A stretch of 64,000 nucleotides of DNA from Olsenella sp. KH3B4 (GCA_900111695.1 FOHD01000004.1:185395-249394), one strand, 5' to 3'; positions 17,048 through 25,199 are shown, counted from the first letter of the stretch. Made by a program: numbers and translations. The notes: generated from the letters alone by a model not told the origin.

Positions 17048-17089
17048 GTTCCCCGGCAATGGAATCCCATTGCCGGGGAGTTTAATCCC
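17040..17089. repeat. REP palindrome, right copy
   Basis: This 50-bp near-perfect palindrome has arms GGGATTGAGTTCCCCGGCAA and TTGCCGGGGAGTTTAATCCC around TGGAATCCCA. Its left end provides the Asp-TGA end of the RAYT gene, and its right end, read on the minus strand, provides the Asp-TAA end of the telA-like gene. Confidence 0.9.
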
Positions 17090-18242
17090 GCGAGGCGTCG
17101 AGGAGTTTGGCCTTGAGCTCGTCCTCGATCTGCGCGAGCTCGCCCTCGGCCTGGCGGCGCTTCTCGCGCCCCTCCGCCTGCACGCGCTTGACCTCGTCGA
17201 GCGTCGAGATGAGCTGCTCGTTGGTGTGCTTCAAGGTCTCGATGTCCACCACGCCTCGCTCTGCCTCGCGGGCGGCGTCGACCGTTGCCACCTTGAGCTT
17301 GTCGGCGTTCTTCTTGAGGAGCTCGTTCGTCATGTCCGCGACCTCGCGCTGGGCACGTGCGGCCTGCGTGGCGTGCTCGATGCCCAACGCGATGACCATC
17401 TGGTTCTTCCAGAGCGGGATGGTGTTGACCACCGTCGATTGGATCTTCTCAGCCATCACAGCGTCCGAGGCCTGGACCATGCGAATCTGCGGCGCCGTCT
17501 GGAGGGCCACCTGGCGCGTGAGCTCAAGGTCGTAGATGCGCTTCTCGAAGCGATCGCACTTCTGCGACAGGTCGCGCGCGGCCTGGGCGTCCTCGGCAAG
17601 GCCGGTCTCGGCGGCCTTTGCCTGGAGCTGGGCAAGCTCGCCCGTACGCACCTGCTCGAGCTTCTCCTTGCCCGCCACCACGTACATCGTGAGCTCCTTG
17701 AAGTACGCCTCGTTGAGCGCGTAGAGCTGGTCGAGCGTCGCGATGTCCTTGAGGAGCGTTCGCTGGTGCCCCTCGAGGGTGTCGGAGATCTCGCGGACGT
17801 TCTTCTCGACCGCGGTATAGCGCGTGCGCAGCGCCTCGAGGTTGTTCTTCGCCTTGCGGAAGATGGCGAGAGGACCGGACTTCTCCTGCTTCTCGGGGTC
17901 AAAGTCCTTGAGCGTCACGATGAGGGAGCTGATGTCGTTGCCGATCTCGCCGAGGTCGTTGTTGCGCACACCGGCGAGGGCGCGCTCGGAGAACTCGGAG
18001 ACCTTGCGCTGGGAGCCAACGCCGTAGGAGAGGACGCCTGCGGTGTCCGTGATGTCGATTTTCTCGACAAAGGCATCGACCTTCTCTTGCTCGGCGGGCG
18101 AGAGGGACTGGGCGGGGTCGTTTGCGGGAGCGGGCGCCGGCGGTGTGACGGGAGCGGGGTCTGGCGCGGCCGGTGCGGGGTCGCCAAACTCCAGCTCCGG
18201 CTCGGGGATGTCCATATTGAAGTCCTGCGTGCTGTCAGCCAT
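17082..18242 (-). CDS. Toxic anion resistance (TelA/YaaN-like) protein
   Basis: The 386-residue protein has an acidic and Pro/Ala-rich N-terminus (about 60 residues) followed by a long, mostly helical TelA domain (PF05816-like), with the conserved block KNQMVIALGIEHATQAARAQ. TelA proteins are linked to tellurite and envelope stress tolerance; the mechanism is not established. GGAGGA precedes the ATG at 18242 on the minus strand. It is convergent with the xpaC-like gene, with the REP-RAYT module in between. The last residues Ser-Arg-Asp and TAA overlap the REP palindrome. Confidence 0.82.
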   Translation of the reverse strand: MADSTQDFNMDIPEPELEFGDPAPAAPDPAPVTPPAPAPANDPAQSLSPAEQEKVDAFVEKIDITDTAGVLSYGVGSQRKVSEFSERALAGVRNNDLGEIGNDISSLIVTLKDFDPEKQEKSGPLAIFRKAKNNLEALRTRYTAVEKNVREISDTLEGHQRTLLKDIATLDQLYALNEAYFKELTMYVVAGKEKLEQVRTGELAQLQAKAAETGLAEDAQAARDLSQKCDRFEKRIYDLELTRQVALQTAPQIRMVQASDAVMAEKIQSTVVNTIPLWKNQMVIALGIEHATQAARAQREVADMTNELLKKNADKLKVATVDAAREAERGVVDIETLKHTNEQLISTLDEVKRVQAEGREKRRQAEGELAQIEDELKAKLLDASRD

Positions 18243-18442
18243 GATTCCTCCAGTGTCACGGAGCGGAGCTTGTGCGATGCATTGCGGCAATTCTACCCCG
18301 TGGGATGCCGTGTCGGACGAGCGGGGCGGAGCGGTCCCGTGTGCGGCATGTGCGGGAGATTCGATAATCCCTCGACCGAGAAGCGCGAACTGCACGGCCC
18401 ATGTGCACTCCTGACGCCTCGGGGGAGCAGAGTCTGCTCGCG

Positions 18443-18733
18443 CTACTCGTCCCCCGCGTCTCGATACGTGAAGTCCAGCGTGTAGGTGTCCTTCTCGAAG
18501 GCCGCGTTGAAGATCTGGGTTAGCTGGCCCTCGGCGTTCGTCCTTGCCTCGTCGAGAAGGCCGCCGCTCTTGTCCATGTCTGGGGTGTTCGAGATGAGGT
18601 GCTCACCAGCTCGCCCTCCTCGCGGACGCGTGTGTAGAGGAATGCCCCCAGTGCCGCCCCCACAACGAGAAATGCAAGCCAAACCTTCCACTCTGCGGGA
18701 TTGCCTTGATGCGTTCTTTTCCGGCTTCTCCAT
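18443..18733 (-). pseudogene. Small membrane-anchored protein gene with two compensating frameshifts
   Basis: ATG 18733 has an excellent AAGGAGG site, and the frame it opens runs to the stop at 18443. The middle of that frame is not protein-like. The +1 frame over 18613-18690 instead encodes a clear membrane helix (KVWLAFLVVGAALGAFLY) followed by charged residues. After about 18600 the first frame again looks natural (ISNTPDMDKSGGLLDEARTN and onwards). So the likely ancestral product had a short cytoplasmic start, one helix, and a 50-residue external tail. Either two indels broke it or the sequence has errors. Function unknown. Confidence 0.5.
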
Positions 18734-18887
18734 CCGTACCTCCTTGGTTGTCTGTCGGCGGAGATGGGCATTCTAGGTCACTCGACGCGCGGCCCTGGTA
18801 ACAGGCGTGCAGGATGTCGCGGCGAGAAAGGCTTACCCGGCGCTCTACCTCGGCGATTCTCCAGTCATGATGTTCGGCGGTCCCCAT
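18603..18887 (-). pseudogene. MerR-like helix-turn-helix gene remnant
   Basis: ATG 18887 is preceded by GGAGGAGGTGAG, a strong ribosome site. The first 35 codons read DWRIAEVERRVSLSRRDI and then a short block, similar to the N-terminal winged-helix of MerR-type regulators. After that the frame runs on without recognisable domain content and overlaps the next gene by about 130 bp. It looks like a truncated regulator whose DNA-binding start survived. A 17-bp palindrome at 18917-18933 sits where such a regulator would bind. Confidence 0.4.
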
Positions 18888-18916
18888 GCGCTCACCTCCT
18901 CCTGATTAACCAAACC

Positions 18917-18933
18917 TGTTCAACGGTTGAACA
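18917..18933. promoter_or_regulatory. 17-bp palindromic operator candidate upstream of the MerR remnant
   Basis: TGTTCAACGGTTGAACA is a perfect dyad around a central G, 30 nt upstream of the MerR-like ATG. MerR-family regulators often bind dyads in their own promoters, so autoregulation of the ancestral gene is plausible. Confidence 0.45.
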
Positions 18934-19226
18934 GCAACCGAGACCTGTCTTGATGCGGCCATTGGTCATTGCGGCGTCCTCAAAAGGGGAAGTGATTGCC
19001 TTGCGAACAGGTGCGGTGCCCGTCCCGAGCAGGGCGGGCGGCGTGCATCTCGGCTCTCCTGGGGCCTCCTCTTGGGGCGCGAGGGTTTCTTCGCTCGATT
19101 TATTGCGCGATATTCCTGAGAAAAAATACGTCAACAGGGAAAATGTACTTCTTGCGAGAAATAACGTGCAATAACAAGTGCGAGAGAAGACCAACGCCTG
19201 GAATGACGCCCGACACAGTGACCGGT

Positions 19227-19310
19227 CGCGGAGTTTGGCTCATTCTCTTTAAACTGGTATAGATTACCTGCGGAAACGCGGCGCAGATATTAAATGAGCT
19301 ATTTTCCGCG
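19227..19310. repeat. 84-bp palindromic intergenic element upstream of leuS
   Basis: The ends carry CGCGGA..TT..GCTCATT and its imperfect inverse (TTAAATGAGC..TTTTCCGCG). The core ACCTGCGGAAACG matches the core of the 80-bp elements at 2803 and 47101, although the ends differ. Length and layout suggest the same family. Confidence 0.55.
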
Positions 19311-19370
19311 GAGAGAGGCACCGAGGGCATAGGGCCGCCGCCGAGAAGGGCACGGGCTGCGGGTTCGGTG

Positions 19371-19415
19371 CCGCCACGGGACCGCCGCCACGGGACCGCT
19401 ACCGCCACGGGACCG
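19371..19415. repeat. Three tandem copies of CCGCCACGGGACCG
   Basis: Copies at 19371-19384, 19385-19398 and 19402-19415 are identical; the second and third are separated by CTA. They lie about 60 bp upstream of the leuS -10 box. Function unknown. Confidence 0.75.
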
Positions 19416-19473
19416 CCCCCTGCCCAGTGTGTCAAGCAGGTTCCACATCCCTGCCACGTTGGGGGATACCTGC

Positions 19474-19479
19474 TAGAAT
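19474..19479 (+). promoter_or_regulatory. Extended -10 promoter element for leuS
   Basis: TGCTAGAAT gives an extended -10 box with TAGAAT at 19474-19479. Transcription would start just before a short 5' leader of about 30 nt. Confidence 0.55.
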
Positions 19480-19515
19480 CGACAGGCTATGCAAAGGAGC
19501 GAGAAGGGGCTTCAC

Positions 19516-22080
19516 ATGTGCGACAGCACTCAACAGAATGACTTCGAGGTGCCTGCCTACGACGCGCAGGCCATAGAAACCAAGTGGCAGAAGACCTGGG
19601 AGGACGAGGAGCTCTACAAGACCGACGAGGACCCCTCCAAGCCCAAGAAGTACGTCCTTGAGATGTTCCCGTACCCTTCGGGCGACCTTCACATGGGCCA
19701 CGCGCGCAACTACACCATCGGAGACGCCATGGCGCGCCAGGCCCGCATGCGCGGCTACGACGTGCTGCACCCCATGGGCTTCGACGCCTTTGGCCTCCCC
19801 GCCGAGAACGCCGCCATCAAGCACCACACCCAGGCGGCCAAGTGGACGTACCAGAACATCGCGCAGGCTGTCAAGACCATGAAGCGCATGGGCTTCTCGT
19901 ACGACTACGACCGCATGTTCAACACCTGCGACCCCGAGTACTACAAGTGGGGCCAGTGGATGTTCATCGAGATGTGGAAGCGCGGCCTGGCGTATCGCGC
20001 CACCAGCCCCGTCAACTGGTGCCCCACCTGCAAGACCGTCCTCGCCAACGAGCAGGTCGTGGAGGGTCGCTGCTGGCGCTGCGGCTCCATCCCCGAGAAG
20101 CGCGAGCTCTCCCAGTGGTACCTCAAGATTACCGACTATGCTCAGGAGCTCCTTGACGACCTCGATAAGCTCACCGGCTGGCCCGAGAACGTAAAGGCCC
20201 AGCAGCGCAACTGGATCGGCCGCTCCGAGGGCGCCGAAATTGACTTCAAGCTGGCCGCCGAGGACGGGGTGACGCCCACCGACCGCACCATTTCCGTCTT
20301 CACCACGCGCGCCGACACCATCTTCGGCGTCTCGTTCATGGTGCTCCCGCCCGAGAGCGACCTTGCCGCCGAGCTCGTCAAGGGCACCCAGTACGAGGCC
20401 GACTACCTGCGTCTCAAGGAGGCCACCGAGAAGGTCTCCTCGGTCGACCGCCAGGGCTCCGCGCGCGAGAAGCACGGCGTCTTCACCGGCCGCTACGTGA
20501 TCAACCCCGTGACCGGCAAGCCCGCCCCGCTGTGGGTTGCCGACTACGTCCTTCTCGACTACGGCACCGGTGCCGTCATGGGCGTCCCCTGCGGCGACCA
20601 GCGCGACTTTGACTTCGCCCGCAAGTACGGTCTGCCCATCCCGCCCATCATCTGTCAGAAGGAGGACCCCCTCTACGACGAGCTCAAGGACGAGCGCGAG
20701 CTGCGCGTGACCAACGTCGACTGGGACCAGGCCATGGCGGCCGAGGGCTACCTCGTCCAGTCCGGTCAGTTCACGGGCATGAAGGGCGGCAAGCACTCCG
20801 AGGCGGTGGACGCCATCGTCGCCTGGCTCGAAGAGCACGGCTGCGGTCGTACCAAGGTGCAGTTCCGCCTGCGCGACTGGCTCATCAGCCGCCAGCGCTA
20901 CTGGGGCAACCCCATCCCCATGGTCCACTGCGACTGCTGCGGCGACGTGCCCGTGCCCGAGGATCAGCTCCCGGTGCGCCTGCCTGACAACCTCGACCTC
21001 GGCGCCGGCGAGACGCTCGCCGAGTGCCCCGAGTTCTACGAGACCACCTGCCCCAAGTGCGGCAAGCCGGCCAAGCGCATCACCGACACCATGGACACCT
21101 TCACGTGCTCCAGCTGGTACTACCTGCGCTACACCGACCCCCACAACGACAAGTCCCCCTTCTCCAAGGAGGCGGTGGACCGCTGGATGCCCGTCGACAA
21201 CTACATCGGCGGCATCGAGCACGCAATTCTCCACCTGCTCTACTCGCGCTTCTGGACCAAGGTCCTGCGCGACATGGGCATGGTCGACGAGGACGAGCCC
21301 TTCACCAACCTGCTCTGCCAGGGCATGGTCAAGGACGAGAACGGCGACACCATGTCCAAGTCCAAGGGCAACGTGGTCCCGCCCTCCAGCGTGATTGATC
21401 CCTACGGCGCGGACACCATGCGCCTGGCCATCCTCTTCGTGGCTCCGCCCGAGAAGGACTTCGACTGGGACCCCGAGGCTGTCGCGGGCGCCAACCGCTT
21501 CATCAAGCGCGCCTGGCGCGTGGTGTGGCTGCTCTCGCACGGTGCCAAGAGGGGGGAGGTCGATGCCGCAAAGCTCTCCGGTGCCAGCGCGGAGCTCAAC
21601 CGCGCCCTCCACGAGCTGGGCATCAAGTGCACGAACGACTTCGACCGCGGCCAGTTCAACACGGCCATCTCCGCCTCGATGGAGCTCGTGAACGCCGCCT
21701 CCAAGTACGTGAACGACGTTCCCGAGGACAAGCGTGACGCCGCCCTCGCGTGGCGCGTGGCCCACGACATCGTGACCATGCTCGCCCCCATCTGCCCGCA
21801 CTGGTCCGAGGAGCTCTTCCACGAGGCGCTGGGGCTTTCCGGCTCCGTCTACAACGAGCCCTGGCCCGAGTTTGACGCCGAGCAGGCCAAGAGCGACATG
21901 GTCGAGATCGCGGTGCAGGTCAAGGGCAAGGTTCGTGCCCGCATCAAGGTGGCCGCGGACGCCTCCAAGGAGGAGCTCGAGGCAGCGGCCCGCGAGGCGG
22001 TGGCCGAGCAGATCGCCGGCAAGACGGTGAAGAAGGTTGTCGTGGTGCCCGGGCGCCTGGTGAACATCGTCGCCATCTAG
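19516..22080 (+). CDS. leuS: Leucyl-tRNA synthetase
   Basis: The 854-residue class I synthetase charges tRNA-Leu. HMGHARN near residue 58 is the HIGH motif, and TMSKSKGN near residue 611 is the KMSKS motif. Between them lie zinc-like Cys pairs (CPTC..CWRC), the editing domain, and the catalytic block GGIEHAILHLLYSRFW. The C-terminal anticodon and tRNA-binding domains are complete. ATG 19516 is chosen for AAGGGG 6 nt upstream; ATG 19489 lacks a site. A GC-rich hairpin follows at 22130-22160. Confidence 0.97.
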   Translation: MCDSTQQNDFEVPAYDAQAIETKWQKTWEDEELYKTDEDPSKPKKYVLEMFPYPSGDLHMGHARNYTIGDAMARQARMRGYDVLHPMGFDAFGLPAENAAIKHHTQAAKWTYQNIAQAVKTMKRMGFSYDYDRMFNTCDPEYYKWGQWMFIEMWKRGLAYRATSPVNWCPTCKTVLANEQVVEGRCWRCGSIPEKRELSQWYLKITDYAQELLDDLDKLTGWPENVKAQQRNWIGRSEGAEIDFKLAAEDGVTPTDRTISVFTTRADTIFGVSFMVLPPESDLAAELVKGTQYEADYLRLKEATEKVSSVDRQGSAREKHGVFTGRYVINPVTGKPAPLWVADYVLLDYGTGAVMGVPCGDQRDFDFARKYGLPIPPIICQKEDPLYDELKDERELRVTNVDWDQAMAAEGYLVQSGQFTGMKGGKHSEAVDAIVAWLEEHGCGRTKVQFRLRDWLISRQRYWGNPIPMVHCDCCGDVPVPEDQLPVRLPDNLDLGAGETLAECPEFYETTCPKCGKPAKRITDTMDTFTCSSWYYLRYTDPHNDKSPFSKEAVDRWMPVDNYIGGIEHAILHLLYSRFWTKVLRDMGMVDEDEPFTNLLCQGMVKDENGDTMSKSKGNVVPPSSVIDPYGADTMRLAILFVAPPEKDFDWDPEAVAGANRFIKRAWRVVWLLSHGAKRGEVDAAKLSGASAELNRALHELGIKCTNDFDRGQFNTAISASMELVNAASKYVNDVPEDKRDAALAWRVAHDIVTMLAPICPHWSEELFHEALGLSGSVYNEPWPEFDAEQAKSDMVEIAVQVKGKVRARIKVAADASKEELEAAAREAVAEQIAGKTVKKVVVVPGRLVNIVAI

Positions 22081-22129
22081 GCGAGAAGCGCCGTGCGGTG
22101 CCCTGTCGGCACTGGCTGGCAGGTGTCAC

Positions 22130-22160
22130 GGCGGGTCCGGCGCCAGGCGCTGGGCCCGCC
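22130..22160 (+). terminator. Terminator after leuS
   Basis: GGCGGGTCCGGCGCC and GCGCTGGGCCCGCC form a long, slightly imperfect stem, followed by TTCTTGTT. It lies about 50 nt after the leuS stop and before the phosphopantetheinyl transferase gene. Confidence 0.7.
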
Positions 22161-22192
22161 TTCTTGTTCGATGCCTCACGCGGAGTATGCGC

Positions 22193-22834
22193 ATGCACGT
22201 TGACCTACACATCATGACGCTCGAGGCCGCCCCCGTAGACTGGGCCTCTCACCTGGGGCTCGTTTGTCCGCGCTATCGTGAGAAGGCTGCGACGAAGGCA
22301 CCCGAGCCCACGCGGTTGGGCGAGTTCGCCGCGGGACTCCTCCTGGCGAGCGTCCTCGACGTGCGCACAGACGAGCAGCTTTCCTTGGGGCCCGAGGGCA
22401 AGCCGGAACTGGCTGCGGGCTCCCCACACATTGGGCTTTCGCACGACGACGCTATGACCATCCTTGCGGTGGCTGACGGCGTGGTTGGCGTGGACGTTGA
22501 GGAGGTGCCCGCCCAGTACGGCAGCCTCCAGCGGGACGCCCTGCGTGGTGTGCTCTCTGCCGAGCACATCGAGCGGGTTGAGAGTGCGCCAGACCCGGCG
22601 CTGTCGTTCGCGCTCGCGTGGACGCACGTGGAGGCCGTGCTCAAGGCCGATGGCCGCGGCTTTGCCTTCGACGTGCGCGGCGGGCATCTGCCTGCCGGCT
22701 GGAAGACCGCGTATGTGCTGGTCGATGGTCATGCGGTGACCTGTGCCATGCGAGAGGAGCCGGCGATTTGCGTCCATCGGGTTTGCATGCGCGATGCCAT
22801 GGCCCTTCTCGGCGGCGAGAAAACCGGGCGATAG
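22193..22834 (+). CDS. 4'-Phosphopantetheinyl transferase (Sfp/AcpT type)
   Basis: The 213-residue protein has the two motifs of the transferase superfamily: VVGVDVEEVP near residue 98 and WTHVEAVLKADGRG near residue 142. It would move phosphopantetheine from CoA to a serine of an acyl carrier protein. The usual WxxKEAxxK has Val in place of the first Lys (WTHVEAVLK), which may alter activity. The likely substrates are the carrier proteins encoded at 22996 and 30965. ATG 22193 is preferred because GGAG (22182-22185) is 7 nt upstream; ATG 22187 would be too close. Confidence 0.82.
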   Translation: MHVDLHIMTLEAAPVDWASHLGLVCPRYREKAATKAPEPTRLGEFAAGLLLASVLDVRTDEQLSLGPEGKPELAAGSPHIGLSHDDAMTILAVADGVVGVDVEEVPAQYGSLQRDALRGVLSAEHIERVESAPDPALSFALAWTHVEAVLKADGRGFAFDVRGGHLPAGWKTAYVLVDGHAVTCAMREEPAICVHRVCMRDAMALLGGEKTGR

Positions 22835-22929
22835 TAAAAGGCAGCCCAGCACCTCTCAGCGTTCCTTTGCACTGCTGCACAATGCGCCCTTAGCCCGGCA
22901 GCCCCAATTTGAATCCACTTACATTGTCC

Positions 22930-22978
22930 GGCCAGCCGTCTGGCCCCAAACTCATATGCGTCAGAAGCTTTATTGACG
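22930..22978 (+). promoter_or_regulatory. Two inverted repeats in the leader before the first acyl carrier protein gene
   Basis: GGCCAG-CCGT-CTGGCC (22930-22945) forms a tight hairpin. CGTCA and TGACG (22959-22978) form a wider inverted repeat. They may be regulatory, but neither matches a known class that I recognise. Confidence 0.35.
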
Positions 22979-22995
22979 CCGCGAAAGGGGCAGAC

Positions 22996-23244
22996 ATGGA
23001 CCAGGATCGTCAGGAAGTTTGGGACGCGCTCACCACTCGAGCCAGCCAGCTCTTTGGTAAGGACCCCTCCGAGTTCACGGAGGACACCAAGTTCGCAGAC
23101 CTCGGCATCAAGTCGGTGCAGGTCTCGCAGATCACGACCTACCTCGAGGACGAGCTGGACATTGAGGTTCCGTACATGAAGTTCCGTCGCTGCGCAACGT
23201 TTGGCGAGGCCACGGACTTTGTCTGCGACCTCCTGGACCAGTAG
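22996..23244 (+). CDS. Acyl carrier protein-like protein (first copy)
   Basis: The 82-residue acidic protein has the four-helix carrier protein pattern. The attachment site reads DLGIKSVQVSQ, with Ser40 in place of the usual DSL serine. It would carry acyl groups on phosphopantetheine. GAAAGGGG precedes the ATG. It lies just after the transferase gene and 10 bp before the CocE-like hydrolase gene, so the carrier and hydrolase are probably cotranscribed. It is not in a fatty-acid synthesis cluster, so a dedicated acyl substrate is likely. Confidence 0.82.
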   Translation: MDQDRQEVWDALTTRASQLFGKDPSEFTEDTKFADLGIKSVQVSQITTYLEDELDIEVPYMKFRRCATFGEATDFVCDLLDQ

Positions 23245-23254
23245 GGGGCGGCAG

Positions 23255-25174
23255 ATGTTTCTTGAGCCTAGGATTCCCGAGGACTGGGTTCCTGTCACTG
23301 ACAAGAAGCTCCACGACCTCATCCAGATGACGGGCGAGTGCGCGAGCTTCGACGAGGACGAGTGCCCCATCTACTGGGACCCCGACACTGAGGGCTACAT
23401 CTTCCTCCACCGCGAGGCCTTTGGCGAGGACGAGGTCATGGCGGCCTACCGCGTTGCGCGCCAGCCCAACGACAACCAGGCCGAGGTCGACCTCTCCGCG
23501 AGCGACGACCCCATGGCCCGCATGGGCCAGGGCTTCTGCCCGCCCTTCAACCCCCACACCTACCAGGCCGCGGACGGCGTCGTGTGCATGCAGGACCAGG
23601 AAGTGGTCATGCGCGACGGCACCAAGATCTACTGCGACATCTACAGGCCTGAGGGCGACGGCCGCTATCCCACGATCGTCTCCTGGTCCTGGTTTGGCAA
23701 GCGCCCGGGCGACGGCATGAGCGAGTGGCAGATCATGGGCGTGCCCCCCGCGACGGTCTCGAAGTGCGCCAAGTTCGAGTCCCCCGACCCGCTCTACTGG
23801 TGCTACAAGGGCTACGCCGTGGCCAACGTGGACGTGCGCGGTGCCGGCCACTCCGAGGGCTCCGTCCACATGTTCACGCACCAGGACCGCGAGGACGGCT
23901 ACGACTTCGTCGAGTGGGTCGCGGCCCAGCCCTGGTCCAACGGCAAGGTCGGCATGTCGGGCAACTCCGGCGTCGCCATGCACCAGTGGGGCATTGCGGC
24001 CACCTGCCCTCCGCACCTGGTCTGCATTGCCCCGTGGGAGTGCACGACCGACCTCTACCGCGAGAGCTTCTTCGAGGGCGGCGTCCCGGCCCTCTCGTTC
24101 AACAAGTTCATCGCAGCGCAGGTGACGGGCCCCAACGGTGTGGACGACCAGGTCGCCATGGCCAAGATGTACCCCGACATGAACGCCTACTGGAACGACA
24201 AGCGTGCCGACGTGCGCAAGGTCAAGATCCCCGTCTACCAGACCGCCGGCTGGTCGCACTTCCACCTGCCGGGCTCGTTCAACGCCTGGAGGCGCTGCCG
24301 CAGCCACCTCAAGTGGATGCGTGCCCACAGGGACTTTGAGTGGCCCGACACCTACAACCCCGAGAACCTCGAGGACCTGCTGCGCTACTACGACCGCTAC
24401 CTCAAGGAGATCCACAACGGCTGGGAGATGACGCCGCGCGTCCGTCTTGACATCATGGACGGCTACGACGTCGACTATCAGGAGCAGCGTCCCGAGAAGG
24501 CGTGGCCCATCAAGCGCACGCAGTACAAGAAGCTCTACCTCGACGCGTCCGCGCCCAAGGAGTGCGCCGAGCTCGACCACAAGAGCTCCTGCTTCTCGCT
24601 CTCGACCGAGCCGGTGGCCACGCAGGCCAAGGCCAGCTACAACCCGGAGGACGAGGAGCTCGACTTTGACCTCACGCTCCCGGAGGACGTCGAGATCACG
24701 GGCTACATGAACCTGCACCTCTTTGTCTCGTGCGACGGCTTCGACGACATGGACCTCTTCGTGAACGTCCAGAAGGCCGACGCCGAGGGCAACTGGGTGC
24801 CCTGGCTCACGCTCGACGAGCCGCACCCCGGCGCGTGGGGCAAGTGCCGCGTCTCTCGTGCAACCGTGGACACCGGCCTCACCAAGGCCCACACCCCGGT
24901 CTACACGATGACCGACACCAACAAGCTGGCCGAGGGCGAGGTCCGTGCCGTGGACATCGCGATCGTTCCTACGGCCCGCGTGTACCACAAGGGCGAGCGC
25001 TTCCGCGTGCAGATTTCTGGCCGCTACATCCGCGACGGCTGGTTCGAGCCGCTCTCCTGGGATACCGAGAACCACGGCACCCACAACATCCATACCGGTG
25101 GCGAGTGGGAGTCCTGGATCGAGGTGCCCGTGGTGCCGCCGAGGTACCAGGCGGGGGAGTACATCCATCGCTAG
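23255..25174 (+). CDS. CocE/NonD or X-Pro dipeptidyl-peptidase-like hydrolase
   Basis: The 639-residue protein has an alpha/beta-hydrolase domain with nucleophile motif GNSGV (Ser238) and an oxyanion-type block IVSWSWFGKR. A C-terminal jelly-roll domain (about residues 430-639) resembles PepX_C. Relatives cleave acyl esters, amides or peptides; the substrate here is unknown. The N-terminal 90 residues are extra to the core. No signal peptide is seen, so it is likely cytoplasmic. It starts 10 bp after the acyl carrier protein, with GGGGG before ATG 23255, suggesting joint action on an acyl or ester substrate. Confidence 0.78.
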   Translation: MFLEPRIPEDWVPVTDKKLHDLIQMTGECASFDEDECPIYWDPDTEGYIFLHREAFGEDEVMAAYRVARQPNDNQAEVDLSASDDPMARMGQGFCPPFNPHTYQAADGVVCMQDQEVVMRDGTKIYCDIYRPEGDGRYPTIVSWSWFGKRPGDGMSEWQIMGVPPATVSKCAKFESPDPLYWCYKGYAVANVDVRGAGHSEGSVHMFTHQDREDGYDFVEWVAAQPWSNGKVGMSGNSGVAMHQWGIAATCPPHLVCIAPWECTTDLYRESFFEGGVPALSFNKFIAAQVTGPNGVDDQVAMAKMYPDMNAYWNDKRADVRKVKIPVYQTAGWSHFHLPGSFNAWRRCRSHLKWMRAHRDFEWPDTYNPENLEDLLRYYDRYLKEIHNGWEMTPRVRLDIMDGYDVDYQEQRPEKAWPIKRTQYKKLYLDASAPKECAELDHKSSCFSLSTEPVATQAKASYNPEDEELDFDLTLPEDVEITGYMNLHLFVSCDGFDDMDLFVNVQKADAEGNWVPWLTLDEPHPGAWGKCRVSRATVDTGLTKAHTPVYTMTDTNKLAEGEVRAVDIAIVPTARVYHKGERFRVQISGRYIRDGWFEPLSWDTENHGTHNIHTGGEWESWIEVPVVPPRYQAGEYIHR

Positions 25175-25199
25175 GCGATATAGGCCAAGCTCTGGCTCG

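Larger units (their letters stand above)
16167..17089 (+). mobile_element. REP-RAYT module between xpaC and telA
   Basis: A RAYT transposase gene is bounded on both sides by the same family of palindromes, with terminal GGGATT/AATCCC and stem CCCCGGCAA/TTGCCGGGG. The same family, in a variant form, follows birA at 63536. The module lies between the convergent xpaC-like and telA-like genes, which in other bacteria are normally neighbours. Confidence 0.75.
18888..19515. other. Gene-free region between the MerR remnant and leuS
   Basis: About 630 bp contain no supportable gene. The region holds a 17-bp palindrome (18917-18933), an AT-rich stretch near 19100-19180, an 84-bp palindromic element (19227-19310), three copies of a GC-rich 14-mer (19371-19415), and the leuS promoter (19474-19479). 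No T-box was found here. Confidence 0.6.

Noticed and set aside
18888-19515. T-box leader for leuS
   Set aside because: No GGGTGG-type T-box sequence, no leucine specifier context, and no antiterminator pair were found in this region.
19432-21822. 796-codon open frame opposite leuS
   Set aside because: Antisense to a complete leuS; composition is typical of a shadow frame.
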